The notes below the pieces were generated by a model. The model did no database searches and was not told the origin of the DNA. It was given only the letters and a program-made list of their open reading frames with translations. DNA of 64,000 nt, from assembly GCF_008369295.1 (NCBI RefSeq), contig NZ_VOBG01000001.1, positions 310,001-374,000 on the forward strand. The letters are read 5' to 3'. Position numbers and translations under genes: made by a program. Position 1 is the stretch's first letter, and each line of letters begins with the position of its first letter. The stretch is from Pseudomonas sp. ANT_H4. GTDB lineage: Bacteria; Pseudomonadota; Gammaproteobacteria; Pseudomonadales; Pseudomonadaceae. Below, piece after piece: positions 39,572 to 49,147 of the stretch.

Positions 39572-40030
39572 TCAAGCCTGTGTTACCGGCTCTTCCTTGT
39601 GGGCGTTGTGCAGCACCTCGATCAGGCAATCTTCCAGCTCAAAGCGCTCATGGAGCAGACCGCCCAACTCTTTGAATTTCGCCGCAACGCACTCGCCCTT
39701 GTCGCAAAGATCGTTGAAGGCCAGGAGCTTTTCGGTGATGACGTCGATGCGTGGGTAAATCGTCTCAGCCAAGTCAAGACCTCGCTGATCGTCGAAAGCT
39801 TCTGCTTCCTTGGTCAACTGCTCATAAACACCGAAGTGGCCAGCTGACACGTAATCCACCAAGACACCACAAAACTCCTGCAAAAGCTTGCGATTCTCAG
39901 CTAGCGCTTCGGGCTTGGCACCGAGAGCATCATAGGCTCGAACCAGTTCGTGACGCGCCTTCAACCAACCATCGATCAGTTTGTGCACACCACCCCAACG
40001 TTCCTGAGCATTCTGACAACTTTCCAGCAT
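39572..40030 (-). CDS. algQ: Anti-sigma-70 factor Rsd/AlgQ
   Basis: A 152-residue all-helical protein: [40 protein letters not shown] and [15 protein letters not shown]. Rsd binds RpoD in stationary phase; in P. aeruginosa the same protein, AlgQ, affects alginate and siderophore output. It is the usual neighbour of algP and dsbB. The start follows GGGAAGAGAGATCATC. Confidence 0.93.
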   Translation of the reverse strand: MLESCQNAQERWGGVHKLIDGWLKARHELVRAYDALGAKPEALAENRKLLQEFCGVLVDYVSAGHFGVYEQLTKEAEAFDDQRGLDLAETIYPRIDVITEKLLAFNDLCDKGECVAAKFKELGGLLHERFELEDCLIEVLHNAHKEEPVTQA

Positions 40031-40238
40031 GATGATCTCTCTTCCCTTATGGGCGGTGCCGTCCTTTGCCCGCGCAACACTTCAAGATTAAAGCGGCAAC
40101 CGGACAAAGCCGCATCGAACAAACTGTTTCAATAACGCGTGCGGGCCAGATTATGCCCGCAGGACTATGGCTTCAAGGTACGCAGGAGAGAAAGTTCATA
40201 CAAGTGTTTAATCCCGCCTACAGACCTGTGGTGCTCAA

Positions 40239-40760
40239 TCAGTGCTGCGCCATCCTTAGACGCAGACTGAATACCAACCGGAAAAACTGCGTACTACCCA
40301 GGATCAGCATCGCGACGAAGAACAACAGGCTCCACTCCGCAATGCTCAAGTCGAACAGCGTCCAGTTGATTTCCACGCAATCGACGGTGCCCTTGAATGT
40401 CAGCCTCAGCGCCTGCCAGAGCGACAGGTTTTCAATCATGTATTGCAGGCTGGGCCAGCAGTTGGGCAATTGCTCTGGAGGGGTGTTTTGCAACAGCACC
40501 TGACGCACCGCCGTGATGGCGCCCAGCAATGCACACCCCATGCTCGCCAACCAATACAGATAGATGCCGGAGCGCTTGGGGCCATGAGTCGCGGCCACAA
40601 GGTTGATCAGCGTGAAAGCTGCCAGCGAAATTCGTTGGACCATGCACAAGAAACAAGGGCGCAAAAGAGCCTCGTATTCCAGGTAAAAGGACGCGCCCAA
40701 GGTCAGCGCACCAGCCAAAAACGCCAGGAAGAACAAGGAGCGTGAGGGGGCCAAAGACAT
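40239..40760 (-). CDS. dsbB: Disulfide bond formation protein B
   Basis: A 173-residue inner-membrane protein with four helices that reoxidises DsbA and passes electrons to ubiquinone. Cysteine pairs: LLRPCFLCMVQR (Cys36, Cys39) and the second periplasmic loop (LPNCWPSL ... GTVDCVEINW). P. aeruginosa has two copies; this one, between rsd and the hem genes, corresponds to the copy called DsbH there. Confidence 0.9.
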   Translation of the reverse strand: MSLAPSRSLFFLAFLAGALTLGASFYLEYEALLRPCFLCMVQRISLAAFTLINLVAATHGPKRSGIYLYWLASMGCALLGAITAVRQVLLQNTPPEQLPNCWPSLQYMIENLSLWQALRLTFKGTVDCVEINWTLFDLSIAEWSLLFFVAMLILGSTQFFRLVFSLRLRMAQH

Positions 40761-40947
40761 TGTTTATCCGCAACGCAAGAGATAGGTAGTTACGGTAGAG
40801 GAAAGGCCTTACCCCTTTCAATACGCGCTGGAGCAGACGATTCCGCGAGAACGTAGGGATATCCCATCAGCATCAGGGTGATTAAACGTAAGCCTGCGTA
40901 GGTATTTACCTGCAAGCCGTTTTATTCGCACCTATCAGGCGGTATTG

Positions 40948-40981
40948 AGGGTTGGCCACCAGACAATTCTGAGCCAACCCT
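40948..40981 (-). other. Stem-loop downstream of hemY
   Basis: A perfect 9-bp inverted repeat AGGGTTGGC/GCCAACCCT with a 16-base loop lies 16 bases past the hemY stop. No U-tract follows, so it may stabilise a 3' end rather than terminate by itself. Confidence 0.45.
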
Positions 40982-40996
40982 GCGCTACTTCCTACT

Positions 40997-42238
40997 TCAA
41001 ACCCGCGCGGGCACCGGTAGCGGTGACGCCAGCAGGCGATTGTCCAACAGGCCCAGGCCTTCCTGAAATAATTGGTTGCTGCGCTCGGTGTCGCCCAACT
41101 GCGCTAACAGCCGTGCCAATTCGGCGCAGGCCTCGGGATTGCGCTGAACCTGCAAACAGCTTTCCAGATAGTCCCGAGCCTTGCCCCACAGGCTGTTTTG
41201 CAAGCACAGGCGACCCAGGGTCAGTAACAAGCTGGCATCTCCTGGATGGTCCTTGAGCCAGCCTTCAGCAAACTTCAATTGCCGCGCCGGATCACCGCCG
41301 CGCAACAAACCATAAAGCCTGATCAGATGGCTGTCATAGGCGCGTTTGAGCGTCCCACGCAGCACCTCTTCGGCCTTCGCATCCGCGCCCAGCTGGCGCA
41401 GTTGCTCGGCATAGGCCAGCACCAGTTGCGGTTCCTGGCGCTGCGCCGAGGTCAACTGCTGCCAGGCACGTTCGAGGGATTGCAGACCTGCCTCGCCTTG
41501 TTCTTCGCGCTGGGCTGCCAGGGTCAGGTTCTCGCCCCATGCCCGACGCTCCAGGTCTGCCAGTTCAGCCGACGGCAACACCTTGTCCTTGCGCAACTGC
41601 GGCAACAACCGAATCACCGACGACCATTCACCACGCTGCTGGTAAAGCCGCTGCAACTGACGCAACACCTGAGCATTATGGGGATGGCGTTCATGCATGG
41701 CCTGCAGAGTCACCAGGGCAGCTTCGGTATCGCCACGGTCCACCTGCAATTGCGCGTGACTCAAGGCCACCGCCAGCTCGGCCTGGGGCTGACGCTCAAG
41801 CGCACGCTCCAGCAAGCCATCCGACTCTTCGTAGCGACCCTGCTCATTGGCCGCCCGCGCGGCGCCGAGGTAGTAAAGCAGAGGTTGGCGTTCGGCCTCA
41901 GCGGCACGGTGCAAATGACGTTCGGCGCTGGCCCAGCGCCCTTCTGCCAAGTCCATCTGCCCCTGCTCGATAGCGATCTGAACCCGACGACTGCGGTTAC
42001 GCCGCGACCACGGGTTGACCACCCCACCGGAGGTGGTCATCAGGCTCAGGAGCACCCTGATCAAATAGATCGCCAAACCGATGACGAACACCGCCACTAA
42101 CGTCGACCACAGCCCAGACTCGTAATGCAGCACGTGGGGATAAGTAATCAGCACATAACCGGTGTGTTTCGAAATGCCCACAGCCAGCGCCAGGGCAACT
42201 GCAATCGCAAGCACCAGGATCACGTAGAAACGCTTCAT
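40997..42238 (-). CDS. hemY: HemY, TPR membrane protein of the hem operon
   Basis: A 413-residue inner-membrane protein with two N-terminal helices (about 5-25 and 42-65) and a cytoplasmic TPR domain (about 95-400). This proteobacterial HemY is not the Bacillus HemY (protoporphyrinogen oxidase). Its role in haem synthesis is unproven, perhaps scaffolding. It starts five bases after hemX. Confidence 0.9.
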   Translation of the reverse strand: MKRFYVILVLAIAVALALAVGISKHTGYVLITYPHVLHYESGLWSTLVAVFVIGLAIYLIRVLLSLMTTSGGVVNPWSRRNRSRRVQIAIEQGQMDLAEGRWASAERHLHRAAEAERQPLLYYLGAARAANEQGRYEESDGLLERALERQPQAELAVALSHAQLQVDRGDTEAALVTLQAMHERHPHNAQVLRQLQRLYQQRGEWSSVIRLLPQLRKDKVLPSAELADLERRAWGENLTLAAQREEQGEAGLQSLERAWQQLTSAQRQEPQLVLAYAEQLRQLGADAKAEEVLRGTLKRAYDSHLIRLYGLLRGGDPARQLKFAEGWLKDHPGDASLLLTLGRLCLQNSLWGKARDYLESCLQVQRNPEACAELARLLAQLGDTERSNQLFQEGLGLLDNRLLASPLPVPARV

Positions 42239-42243
42239 CGGCT

Positions 42244-43356
42244 TTACTCCTGGGTCGCCGGCGTGCCAGCGGAAGCCTTGGCTTCATCGGCAGACAGATG
42301 ACGACGTTCAAGGTAAGCCTGCACCGCAGACAGGCTCGCGGCCAAGTCCGGCGTCACCACCGAAACAGCTTTGGGCTCAAGCTCGGCAAGGCGTGCCAGC
42401 ATTGCCTGGCTTTGCGGGTTGTTCTGATTGAAGTTGTCCTGCAAGACGCTTCGGGCCTCGCCCAACGAACGGGTGTAGACCGCCGGCTCGCCATTCAAGG
42501 CAGCCCATTGCGCCTGCTCCAGCGCCAGGCTAAGGGCCAGGCGAACCTGGTTCAGGCCTTGGCCGGCAAGCAGTGGACGAATGTTGTCATCCGGGTTGAA
42601 GTCGATACGAAAATAGCGGGATATCTGCTCCCACCATTGACTCCAACGGCTTTCATCATCGGTGGTTGGGCGTCCTGGGGGGGCGTCCTGAAGCTGATAT
42701 TCCGGAGAAGTGGCGGCCAGTTGCACTACTTGGTCACGCAGGGCCGCCAGTTGCAGATAGAGCCCGGTGCGATCCGGCTGCTCGACGCTGCGCAGGGCCG
42801 CCAGGCTCTTGGCCAACTGCTCACGGGCAGCATAGGAACCCGGATCGCTCTGCTCACGAAGGATTTCATCAGCGCCCTGGACCAGCGCCTGGGCACTGTT
42901 GATATCTTGCAAGGCGGACAGCCGCAGGCTGGCCAGACGCAACAGATGCTCGGCCTCGGCCAGGCGCCAGTCCTTGCGGCTCGCGCCCAGCACGGTTTCC
43001 AGTCGCTGGCTCAAGCGCTGCTGATCACCTTGCAGTTGCGCTACCAGACGGCGACGCTCTTCCAGCTCATCAGCTCCCGGCAACTGCGCCAAGCGTGCGG
43101 CCAACTGCTGCTGGCTCTGCTTAAGGCCTTGGGATTGTTCATCCAGGGTTTGCACCTGGCCCAGCTGTTGCTGGCTGCTCGCTTGCAGGGCCCGGACCTG
43201 CCAGATCCCCCAGCCACCGGCCGCAACGCCTGCGGCACCAAGCAACAAGGCCAGGATCGCCAGGCCGTTACCACGGCGGGGCGCAGTGACTGGGGTCTCA
43301 ACAGGCGCATCAAGCGCGGGCTGGGCTTCATCTTTAGGCAAGGCTGTTTCGCTCAC
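42244..43356 (-). CDS. hemX: HemX, membrane-anchored hem operon protein
   Basis: A 370-residue protein with one N-terminal helix (about 32-55: GLAILALLLGAAGVAAGGWG) and a long periplasmic coiled coil rich in Gln, Leu and Ala (about 55-150). Databases often label it uroporphyrinogen-III C-methyltransferase, but no SAM-methyltransferase motif is visible and that label is doubtful. The start is GTG at 43356 after AAAGGAT; the open frame upstream runs into hemD-side sequence and is rejected. Confidence 0.88.
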   Translation of the reverse strand: MSETALPKDEAQPALDAPVETPVTAPRRGNGLAILALLLGAAGVAAGGWGIWQVRALQASSQQQLGQVQTLDEQSQGLKQSQQQLAARLAQLPGADELEERRRLVAQLQGDQQRLSQRLETVLGASRKDWRLAEAEHLLRLASLRLSALQDINSAQALVQGADEILREQSDPGSYAAREQLAKSLAALRSVEQPDRTGLYLQLAALRDQVVQLAATSPEYQLQDAPPGRPTTDDESRWSQWWEQISRYFRIDFNPDDNIRPLLAGQGLNQVRLALSLALEQAQWAALNGEPAVYTRSLGEARSVLQDNFNQNNPQSQAMLARLAELEPKAVSVVTPDLAASLSAVQAYLERRHLSADEAKASAGTPATQE

Positions 43357-43373
43357 GTATCCATCCTTTGCGT

Positions 43374-44141
43374 TTAGAGAGTGGGAACGGGTTGGCTCCG
43401 TAGCGCCACTAGCAAAGCCGCGGCACTCGCACCGCGACAATCCACAACTTTTTCTGCACCAGCGGCACGGGCCATTTCGGCGACGCGCGGGCTGGGCACG
43501 AACAACGGCATCTGTGCAACGCGCGGCCAGTCGGCGCCCGCCAGAGCTTGCAGATGTAAAAAACCCTGCCCACTGCTGACCACCAGGCCGTTCAAGCGTT
43601 CCGCGTCGATGCGTTGCGTCAGCACGCCAGTGTCGTAAGCCGCAAGGAAACGGCGATACAACTCCAGATAATCGACACTAGCACCTTGGTCACGCAAACG
43701 CTCAGCCAGTAGCTCGCGCCCACCCTCGCCCCGCAGGATCAACACGCGCGGATCGGGCCCTGCAATAGCCTCGCGCAACCTGGGCAATTCAAGCAAGGCC
43801 TCGCTGTCATCGCCGCTCTCGGGGTAGCTGACGTCCAGGCCATGGCCGGCCAATACTTGCGCCGTCGCGGCACCGACGCTGAACCAGGGTTGAGCCGGTA
43901 TCCGTGGCCCGTATTGGGCCAGCAATCCCAGTGCGAACCGAGCAGCCGGCTTGCTGACAACGATCACCGCACAATAGCGGTCAAGGTTGCGAAAAGCTGT
44001 TTGCTGTTCGGCCGTGGCGGGTAGGCCTTCGATTTCCAGCAAGGGCAAGCTGCTGCTGAAGATCCCCTGCTCGGACAGTGTTGCAGCGAGGGCGACAGAC
44101 TCATCTGCCGGCCGGGTCAGCAGCACACGCCAAGCTGTCAC
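43374..44141 (-). CDS. hemD: Uroporphyrinogen-III synthase
   Basis: A 255-residue two-domain enzyme that closes hydroxymethylbilane with inversion of ring D. Visible features: [16 protein letters not shown] at the N-terminus, [16 protein letters not shown] in the middle and [12 protein letters not shown] towards the C-terminus. The GTG start overlaps the hemC stop (GTGA), so the two are coupled. Confidence 0.93.
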   Translation of the reverse strand: MTAWRVLLTRPADESVALAATLSEQGIFSSSLPLLEIEGLPATAEQQTAFRNLDRYCAVIVVSKPAARFALGLLAQYGPRIPAQPWFSVGAATAQVLAGHGLDVSYPESGDDSEALLELPRLREAIAGPDPRVLILRGEGGRELLAERLRDQGASVDYLELYRRFLAAYDTGVLTQRIDAERLNGLVVSSGQGFLHLQALAGADWPRVAQMPLFVPSPRVAEMARAAGAEKVVDCRGASAAALLVALRSQPVPTL

Positions 44142-45079
44142 TGCGGACCGACCTCGCCATAGACTGCTTGCAGAATGGCGCCGGCACCTTTTTCCAGCAG
44201 TTCCTCGGCCACTTTTACCCCCAGGCTGGCAGCCTCACTTTGCGGCCCGCGAATCTCGGCGGTCAGCAGCAAGCCGCCACTCGGATCACCCACCAGGCCT
44301 CGCAGCCAGAGGTTTTCACCTTCCAGAACGGCGTAGCAGGCAATCGGCACTTGGCAGCCACCGTTAAGGTGCTTGTTCAGGGCACGCTCTGCAGTCACCC
44401 GGATCTCGGTATCGCGGTGATCCAGGGGCTTGAGCAGCGCGTGAATTTCGCTGTCAGCCGTGCGGCATTCAATGCCCACGGCGCCCTGCCCACCGGCTGG
44501 CAAGCTGTCCTCAACGCTGATGGCCGAGGTGATGCGGTCTTCGAAGCCCAAGCGAATCAGGCCGGCGGCGGCCAGGATGATTGCGTCATATTCACCAGCA
44601 TCCAGCTTGGCCAGGCGGGTGTTGACGTTGCCACGCAGGAAGCGGATTTGCAGGTCTGGCCGGCGGGTCAGCAACTGGGCCTGGCGGCGCAGGCTAGAGG
44701 TGCCGACGATGCTGCCCAGTGGCAATTTATCAAGGGAGGCGTAGGTATTGGAAACAAAAGCGTCGCGAGGATCTTCGCGCTCGCAGATGCAGAACAGGCC
44801 CAGGCCTTCGGGGAAGTCCATCGGCACGTCTTTCATCGAGTGCACGGCGATGTCGGCCTCGTTCTCCAGCAGAGCGGTTTCCAACTCCTTGACGAACAGC
44901 CCCTTGCCGCCGATTTTCGACAGCGGCGAGTCAAGCAGCTTATCGCCGCGACTGACCATGGGCACCAGGGATACCTTCAGGTCGGGATAGGCCTGCTCAA
45001 GGCGTGCTTTGACGTATTCGGCCTGCCACAAGGCCAGGGCGCTTTTACGGGTGGCGATGCGGATTTCGCGAGAGGACAT
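44138..45079 (-). CDS. hemC: Porphobilinogen deaminase (hydroxymethylbilane synthase)
   Basis: A 313-residue enzyme that joins four porphobilinogens, with the N-terminal [32 protein letters not shown] and the dipyrromethane-cofactor Cys in [13 protein letters not shown] (about 241). It is the first gene of hemCDXY. A 138-bp gap separates it from algR, probably with its own promoter. Confidence 0.96.
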   Translation of the reverse strand: MSSREIRIATRKSALALWQAEYVKARLEQAYPDLKVSLVPMVSRGDKLLDSPLSKIGGKGLFVKELETALLENEADIAVHSMKDVPMDFPEGLGLFCICEREDPRDAFVSNTYASLDKLPLGSIVGTSSLRRQAQLLTRRPDLQIRFLRGNVNTRLAKLDAGEYDAIILAAAGLIRLGFEDRITSAISVEDSLPAGGQGAVGIECRTADSEIHALLKPLDHRDTEIRVTAERALNKHLNGGCQVPIACYAVLEGENLWLRGLVGDPSGGLLLTAEIRGPQSEAASLGVKVAEELLEKGAGAILQAVYGEVGPQ

Positions 45080-45217
45080 GGATCAATCCGTACTGAATAG
45101 ATACGGCAGATAATAACAGCTCAGGCAGATTCGCCTTGATTTGAATCAGCAGGTGCGGGGCCACCCTGACCTCAACGCACCGGGATAGAGGATGTGAAGG
45201 TCGCCGCAACCCTCGGG

Positions 45218-45964
45218 TTAAAGCTGCTGCATCATCTTGCGCACACCTGCGACGTGGCGCCGGCTGACGATCAAGGCGTCGCCGTTAAGCCCCTTCAGAA
45301 ATAACTGAAAGTGTCCCAGCGGCGTGCGTTGCAGGCGTTCGATGCGTTCGCGGGCCACCAGCGCATTGCGATGGATACGCACGAAGCGCTCACCAAACTC
45401 GTCTTCCAGGGCCTTGAGCGGCTCATCGAGCAGCACTTCCCCGGCCTCGTGACGCAAAGTCACGTACTTATGATCGGCGATGAAGTAGACCACCTGGTCA
45501 AGGGGGATCAGCTCTATGCCCTTGCGGGTCCGTGCACTGATATGGCTGCGTGGCCCGTTGCCGCTTTGCGCTGCGGGCTGGGTCAGGGCGGCGAGTTGGA
45601 CGCGATTGGGGCGCTCGGCTTTTTTCAAGGCCTTGAGCAGGTCTTCGGCGCGCACCGGCTTGGCCAGGAAGCTCACCTCGCTGGTTTGTAGGGCCTCAAG
45701 GGGAAACTCATCCTCGGCCGCACAAAACACCACATTGGGCGCTGACTCGCGCTCGCTCAAGCGGGCCGCAACCTGCAGGCCATCAAGGCCCGGCATGCGG
45801 ATATCAAGCAAGACGACATCCGGTTTCAGGCTGTCGATCAAGACCAATGCCTCGTCGCCGTTGGAGGCGCTCGGCTCAAGGACACTGTATCCCTCGATCT
45901 CACTGACCATACGGCTCAGTCGCTCGCGGGCTTGGGGTTCGTCATCAACGATCAGGACATTCAT
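45218..45964 (-). CDS. algR: AlgR, LytTR response regulator
   Basis: A 248-residue regulator, the exact AlgR length. The receiver (about 1-120) has Asp7, Asp8, the phosphorylation site Asp54 (LLDIRMPG) and Lys102 (AKPV). A LytTR DNA-binding domain follows (about 140-245: RTRKGIELIPL, FIADHKYVTLRHEAGEVLLD, FVRIHRNALVARERI). AlgR controls alginate, motility and virulence genes in P. aeruginosa with its kinase AlgZ/FimS. Here the strand beta-4 segment reads VVFCAAEDEF, so the conserved switch Thr/Ser (position 82) is Ala. The start overlaps the stop of a degraded algZ by ATGA. Confidence 0.95.
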   Translation of the reverse strand: MNVLIVDDEPQARERLSRMVSEIEGYSVLEPSASNGDEALVLIDSLKPDVVLLDIRMPGLDGLQVAARLSERESAPNVVFCAAEDEFPLEALQTSEVSFLAKPVRAEDLLKALKKAERPNRVQLAALTQPAAQSGNGPRSHISARTRKGIELIPLDQVVYFIADHKYVTLRHEAGEVLLDEPLKALEDEFGERFVRIHRNALVARERIERLQRTPLGHFQLFLKGLNGDALIVSRRHVAGVRKMMQQL

Positions 45965-46332
45965 ATTGCGCTGGATTCCTGCGTGAGTCTCGCACAAGGA
46001 TAGCGTAGACAGGTGCGGTGACTTCCGTCACGGCGATCCACGCTAAGACTAGCGGGAGCGGCAAAAAGTGCCCCAAGAGCGGCACCAATATTTACCCGGT
46101 CCTGTTCAATCGCGCCCAAAGCCTGCTGCCTTTGGGCATCGTCGTAGGGTTTGCTGATACACAATACGAACACCCCCCTCTCATTATGGATAGCCTGAAC
46201 TTCGACCCCGCCGACCGTCATTGGTGCAAGATGGATCAAATCAACGCATAAGCGACGCCCCGGGCCCTGAGCGCCACGGATACGAATACTTACTTCTTCA
46301 CAGTCCAACTGTAGACGTTCGCAGAGACGATA
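45961..46332 (-). pseudogene. algZ: algZ (fimS) sensor kinase remnant
   Basis: An open stretch of 123 codons ends in the ATGA overlap with algR where intact algZ should end. Its C-terminus (ALFAAPASLSVDRRDGSH and CLRYPCARLTQE) is the end of a LytS-type kinase ATPase domain, and VEVQAIHNERGVFVLCISKPYDD fits the preceding strands. The upstream end (YRLCERLQLDC) resembles the kinase segment after the phospho-His helix. The stretch between is scrambled, the N-box (LVENAIxHG) and the His helix are missing, and the whole membrane sensor is gone; a TAA closes the frame at 46333-46335. Intact AlgZ is about 360 residues. A weak TTG or no start remains, so it is probably not a functional kinase. Alternative: a small protein kept for coupling algR translation. 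Confidence 0.75.
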
Positions 46333-46357
46333 TTACTCAATCGTCAAATATCGTCTC
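46324..46357. repeat. Inverted repeat GAGACGATAT/ATATCGTCTC
   Basis: A perfect 10-bp inverted repeat with a 14-base spacer at the upstream border of the algZ remnant. It is more AT-rich than its surroundings and has no obvious role. Confidence 0.6.
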
Positions 46358-46573
46358 AATAAACACCCTTTGTTTACCTCAAGGCGCGGGCGGCTTTAAA
46401 CCCTTGATTCAATCCTGTCTCCAGTCTCTTCCCGGACGAGGCCGGGGGCAAGGCACTTAGCCATCCTCCTCGCAAATAAAAATGCCGCCGCGCTGCATCA
46501 ACGCCTCTAGGGCAACCCTGTTATTATCGGCGGAACACTTCATGCCCTCTTTCAGCAGATCACGAGCGAATCC
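46333..46573. other. Intergenic scar between algZ remnant and argH
   Basis: About 240 bp with no recognisable gene; it replaces the first two thirds of algZ. It holds an inverted repeat (46324-46357), a short palindrome TAAACA-N5-TGTTTA (46360-46376) and presumably the argH promoter, with a possible -10 TATTAT at 46522-46527. Confidence 0.5.
46360..46376. repeat. Palindrome TAAACA-N5-TGTTTA
   Basis: A short AT-rich palindrome three bases after the previous inverted repeat. It may be a protein-binding site in the argH upstream region. Confidence 0.4.
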
Positions 46574-47968
46574 ATGAGCACCGACAAGACCAACCAGTCC
46601 TGGGGCGGCCGCTTCAGTGAACCCGTCGACGCCTTCGTCGCGCGCTTCACCGCCTCCGTCACGTTCGACCAGCGCCTCTACCGCCACGACATCATGGGCT
46701 CCATCGCCCACGCCACCATGCTGGCCAAGGTCGGCGTGCTGACCGACGCCGAGCGCGACAGCATCATCGATGGCCTGAACATCATCCGTGGTGAAATCGA
46801 AGCCGGCACCTTTGACTGGCGCGTCGACCTGGAAGACGTGCACATGAATATCGAGGCCCGCCTCACCGACCGCATCGGTGTGACCGGCAAGAAACTGCAC
46901 ACCGGTCGCAGCCGTAACGACCAGGTGGCCACCGATATTCGCCTGTGGCTGCGGGACGAGATCGACCTGATTCTCGCTGAAATCACCCGCCTGCAAAAAG
47001 GCCTGCTGGAGCAGGCCGAGCGTGAGTCCGACACCATCATGCCCGGTTTCACCCACTTGCAGACCGCGCAGCCTGTGACATTCGGTCACCACTTGCTGGC
47101 CTGGTTCGAAATGCTCAGCCGCGATTACGAGCGCCTGGTGGACTGCCGCAAGCGCGCCAACCGCATGCCCCTGGGCAGTGCCGCGCTGGCCGGCACCACC
47201 TACCCGATCGACCGCGAATACACTGCACAACTGCTGGGTTTCGACGCTGTCGGCGGCAACTCCCTGGACGGCGTGTCAGACCGTGACTTCGCCATCGAAT
47301 TCTGCGCCGCGGCCAGCATCGCGATGATGCACCTGTCGCGTTTCTCCGAAGAACTGGTGCTGTGGACCAGCGCGCAATTTCAGTTCATCGACCTGCCAGA
47401 TCGCTTCTGCACCGGCAGTTCGATCATGCCGCAAAAGAAAAACCCTGACGTTCCGGAACTGGTGCGTGGCAAGAGCGGCCGTGTATTCGGCGCGCTGATG
47501 GGCCTGTTGACCCTGATGAAAGGCCAGCCGTTGGCCTACAACAAGGACAACCAGGAAGACAAGGAACCGCTGTTCGACGCCGCCGACACCTTGCGCGACT
47601 CACTGCGGGCCTTTGCCGACATGATCCCGGCGATCAAGCCCAAGCACGCCATCATGCGTGAAGCGGCGCTGCGCGGTTTCTCCACCGCCACTGACCTGGC
47701 GGACTACCTGGTACGCCGTGGCCTGCCGTTTCGCGATTGCCACGAAATCGTTGGCCATGCCGTGAAATACGGCGTGGAAAACAGCAAGGACCTGGCGGAA
47801 ATGAGCCTGGAAGAGCTGCGCCGGTTCAGTGACCAGATCGAGCAGGACGTGTTTGCAGTATTGACCCTGGAAGGTTCGGTGAATGCCCGTAACCATATCG
47901 GCGGCACTGCACCGGCGCAGGTGAAGGCAGCGGTGGTACGCGGTCAAGCATTGCTCGCCAGCCGCTAA
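46574..47968 (+). CDS. argH: Argininosuccinate lyase
   Basis: A 464-residue enzyme that splits argininosuccinate into arginine and fumarate in the last step of arginine synthesis. It has [20 protein letters not shown] at the N-terminus, the [13 protein letters not shown] loop and the signature [12 protein letters not shown] (about 281-292) with the catalytic Ser. Divergent from algR, as in other pseudomonads. A REP palindrome follows. Confidence 0.97.
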   Translation: MSTDKTNQSWGGRFSEPVDAFVARFTASVTFDQRLYRHDIMGSIAHATMLAKVGVLTDAERDSIIDGLNIIRGEIEAGTFDWRVDLEDVHMNIEARLTDRIGVTGKKLHTGRSRNDQVATDIRLWLRDEIDLILAEITRLQKGLLEQAERESDTIMPGFTHLQTAQPVTFGHHLLAWFEMLSRDYERLVDCRKRANRMPLGSAALAGTTYPIDREYTAQLLGFDAVGGNSLDGVSDRDFAIEFCAAASIAMMHLSRFSEELVLWTSAQFQFIDLPDRFCTGSSIMPQKKNPDVPELVRGKSGRVFGALMGLLTLMKGQPLAYNKDNQEDKEPLFDAADTLRDSLRAFADMIPAIKPKHAIMREAALRGFSTATDLADYLVRRGLPFRDCHEIVGHAVKYGVENSKDLAEMSLEELRRFSDQIEQDVFAVLTLEGSVNARNHIGGTAPAQVKAAVVRGQALLASR

Positions 47969-47991
47969 CCCGAAACTGTGGCAATAAGCTA

Positions 47992-48025
47992 GTTGTGGCG
48001 AGGGGGCTTGTCCCCTCGCCACAAC
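47992..48025. repeat. REP-type palindrome
   Basis: GTTGTGGCGAGGGG-GCTTGT-CCCCTCGCCACAAC is a perfect 14-bp inverted repeat, 24 bases after the argH stop. Confidence 0.75.
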
Positions 48026-48063
48026 AGCCCGCTCACCACAAAGTTACTCAACAGACTGATCCG

Positions 48064-48723
48064 CTACTTCTTGGCAGCAATCATCGCCATGAAAGCCGGC
48101 ATTGCCGCTTCCCTGTCCGCCGCCACCCGCTGGGCATTGGGCAATGCGTGCAAACGCTCCAGCAACGCCTTGGCCGTGGGCAACTCAGCCAACAAGTCCA
48201 GGCCAAACAGCTTCTCGCCCACCGCGCAGGCGAGGTTCACGCTGTACATGAAGTACAAGTCCGCAATGCTGAAACTATCGCCCGCCACATAGGGCGCGAA
48301 CTTTGCGTGCCGCCCCAACGCGGCGATCCCCAGCAACAACTCTGCCTTGGATTTTTCCTTGATCGCCTCCGCTACCGGCATGCCAAAGAAGGCTTCGGCA
48401 AAGCAGGCACGAGCCGGCAGCTCGATGTACAACTCGATTTCCCGGCACAACGCCAGCACCTGAGCACGCTGGAACGGGTCGCTGGGCAGCAGCGAAGGCC
48501 CACCCTGGGTCTGTTCGATGTATTCGAGGATGACGCTGGTTTCGTTAATAAACCCTTGCTCGACACCCAGCACCGGCACCTTGCCCCTAGGGCTTACCCT
48601 TATGGCTTGCGCGGTTTGCCCGGCGTAGAAAGGCACTTCTTCAAAGGGCAATCCTTTTTCCAGGAGCGCCAGTTTGACCATATTGTAGTAGTTGCTGACC
48701 GAAAATCCGTAAAGCTTGAGCAT
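48064..48723 (-). CDS. Glutathione S-transferase family protein
   Basis: A 219-residue protein with an N-terminal thioredoxin-like domain (KLYGFSVSNYYNMVKLALLE, GKVPVL, ETSVILEYIEQ with the glutathione-binding Glu-Ser-like ETS) and a C-terminal helical domain (about 90-215). ATG at 48723 lies seven bases after GGAGG and is preferred to the GTG one codon upstream. Substrate unknown. Confidence 0.88.
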   Translation of the reverse strand: MLKLYGFSVSNYYNMVKLALLEKGLPFEEVPFYAGQTAQAIRVSPRGKVPVLGVEQGFINETSVILEYIEQTQGGPSLLPSDPFQRAQVLALCREIELYIELPARACFAEAFFGMPVAEAIKEKSKAELLLGIAALGRHAKFAPYVAGDSFSIADLYFMYSVNLACAVGEKLFGLDLLAELPTAKALLERLHALPNAQRVAADREAAMPAFMAMIAAKK

Positions 48724-48847
48724 CACAAAGCCTCCAGGCCATGCAGGGGTTGGCTGCGTTGGTTATAGAACGTCATGCCTGATCTGACCAGCAGCATCAC
48801 CTCCCTGAATGGGGGTAGACTGGCGCCCTTTCCTTCAGGAGCCTGCC

Positions 48848-49132
48848 ATGAGCGAGCCAACCGATATCGACAACGACGAAGAAGAGTTCGCCGAGACCAC
48901 CTTAATTGAAGCGATCGAAAACCAGATCGAAAGCGACAACCCGCCTGCAGCCAAAGCCACATTCAACAAGCTGACCCTGGTGGGCTACGAGCGCGAAGAC
49001 ATCTTGCAAATGATGGCCCATGTACTCGCCATCGAAATCGACGCCTTGCTCGAAGAAGACCGCGCCTTCAATACCGAATGGTATGAAACTGCCTTGCGCG
49101 CGCTGCCAGAGTTGCCGCCAGAGAAGCAGTAA
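48848..49132 (+). CDS. Conserved acidic protein of unknown function
   Basis: A 94-residue cytoplasmic, acidic protein (SEPTDIDNDEEEFAETTLIE). The rest is predicted helical: IENQIESDNPPAAKATFNKL, DILQMMAHVLAIEIDALL, RAFNTEWYETALRALPELP. The ATG at 48848 follows CAGGAGCCTGCC. I recognise no named family. Its place before TIGR02647-cyaA is shared with other pseudomonads. A strong hairpin follows its stop. Confidence 0.75.
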   Translation: MSEPTDIDNDEEEFAETTLIEAIENQIESDNPPAAKATFNKLTLVGYEREDILQMMAHVLAIEIDALLEEDRAFNTEWYETALRALPELPPEKQ

Positions 49133-49147
49133 GCAGAACATCTTCCT

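Noticed and set aside
42244..43356. HemX as uroporphyrinogen-III C-methyltransferase
   Set aside because: The protein is a single helix plus periplasmic coiled coil with no SAM-binding motif; the common label seems inherited.
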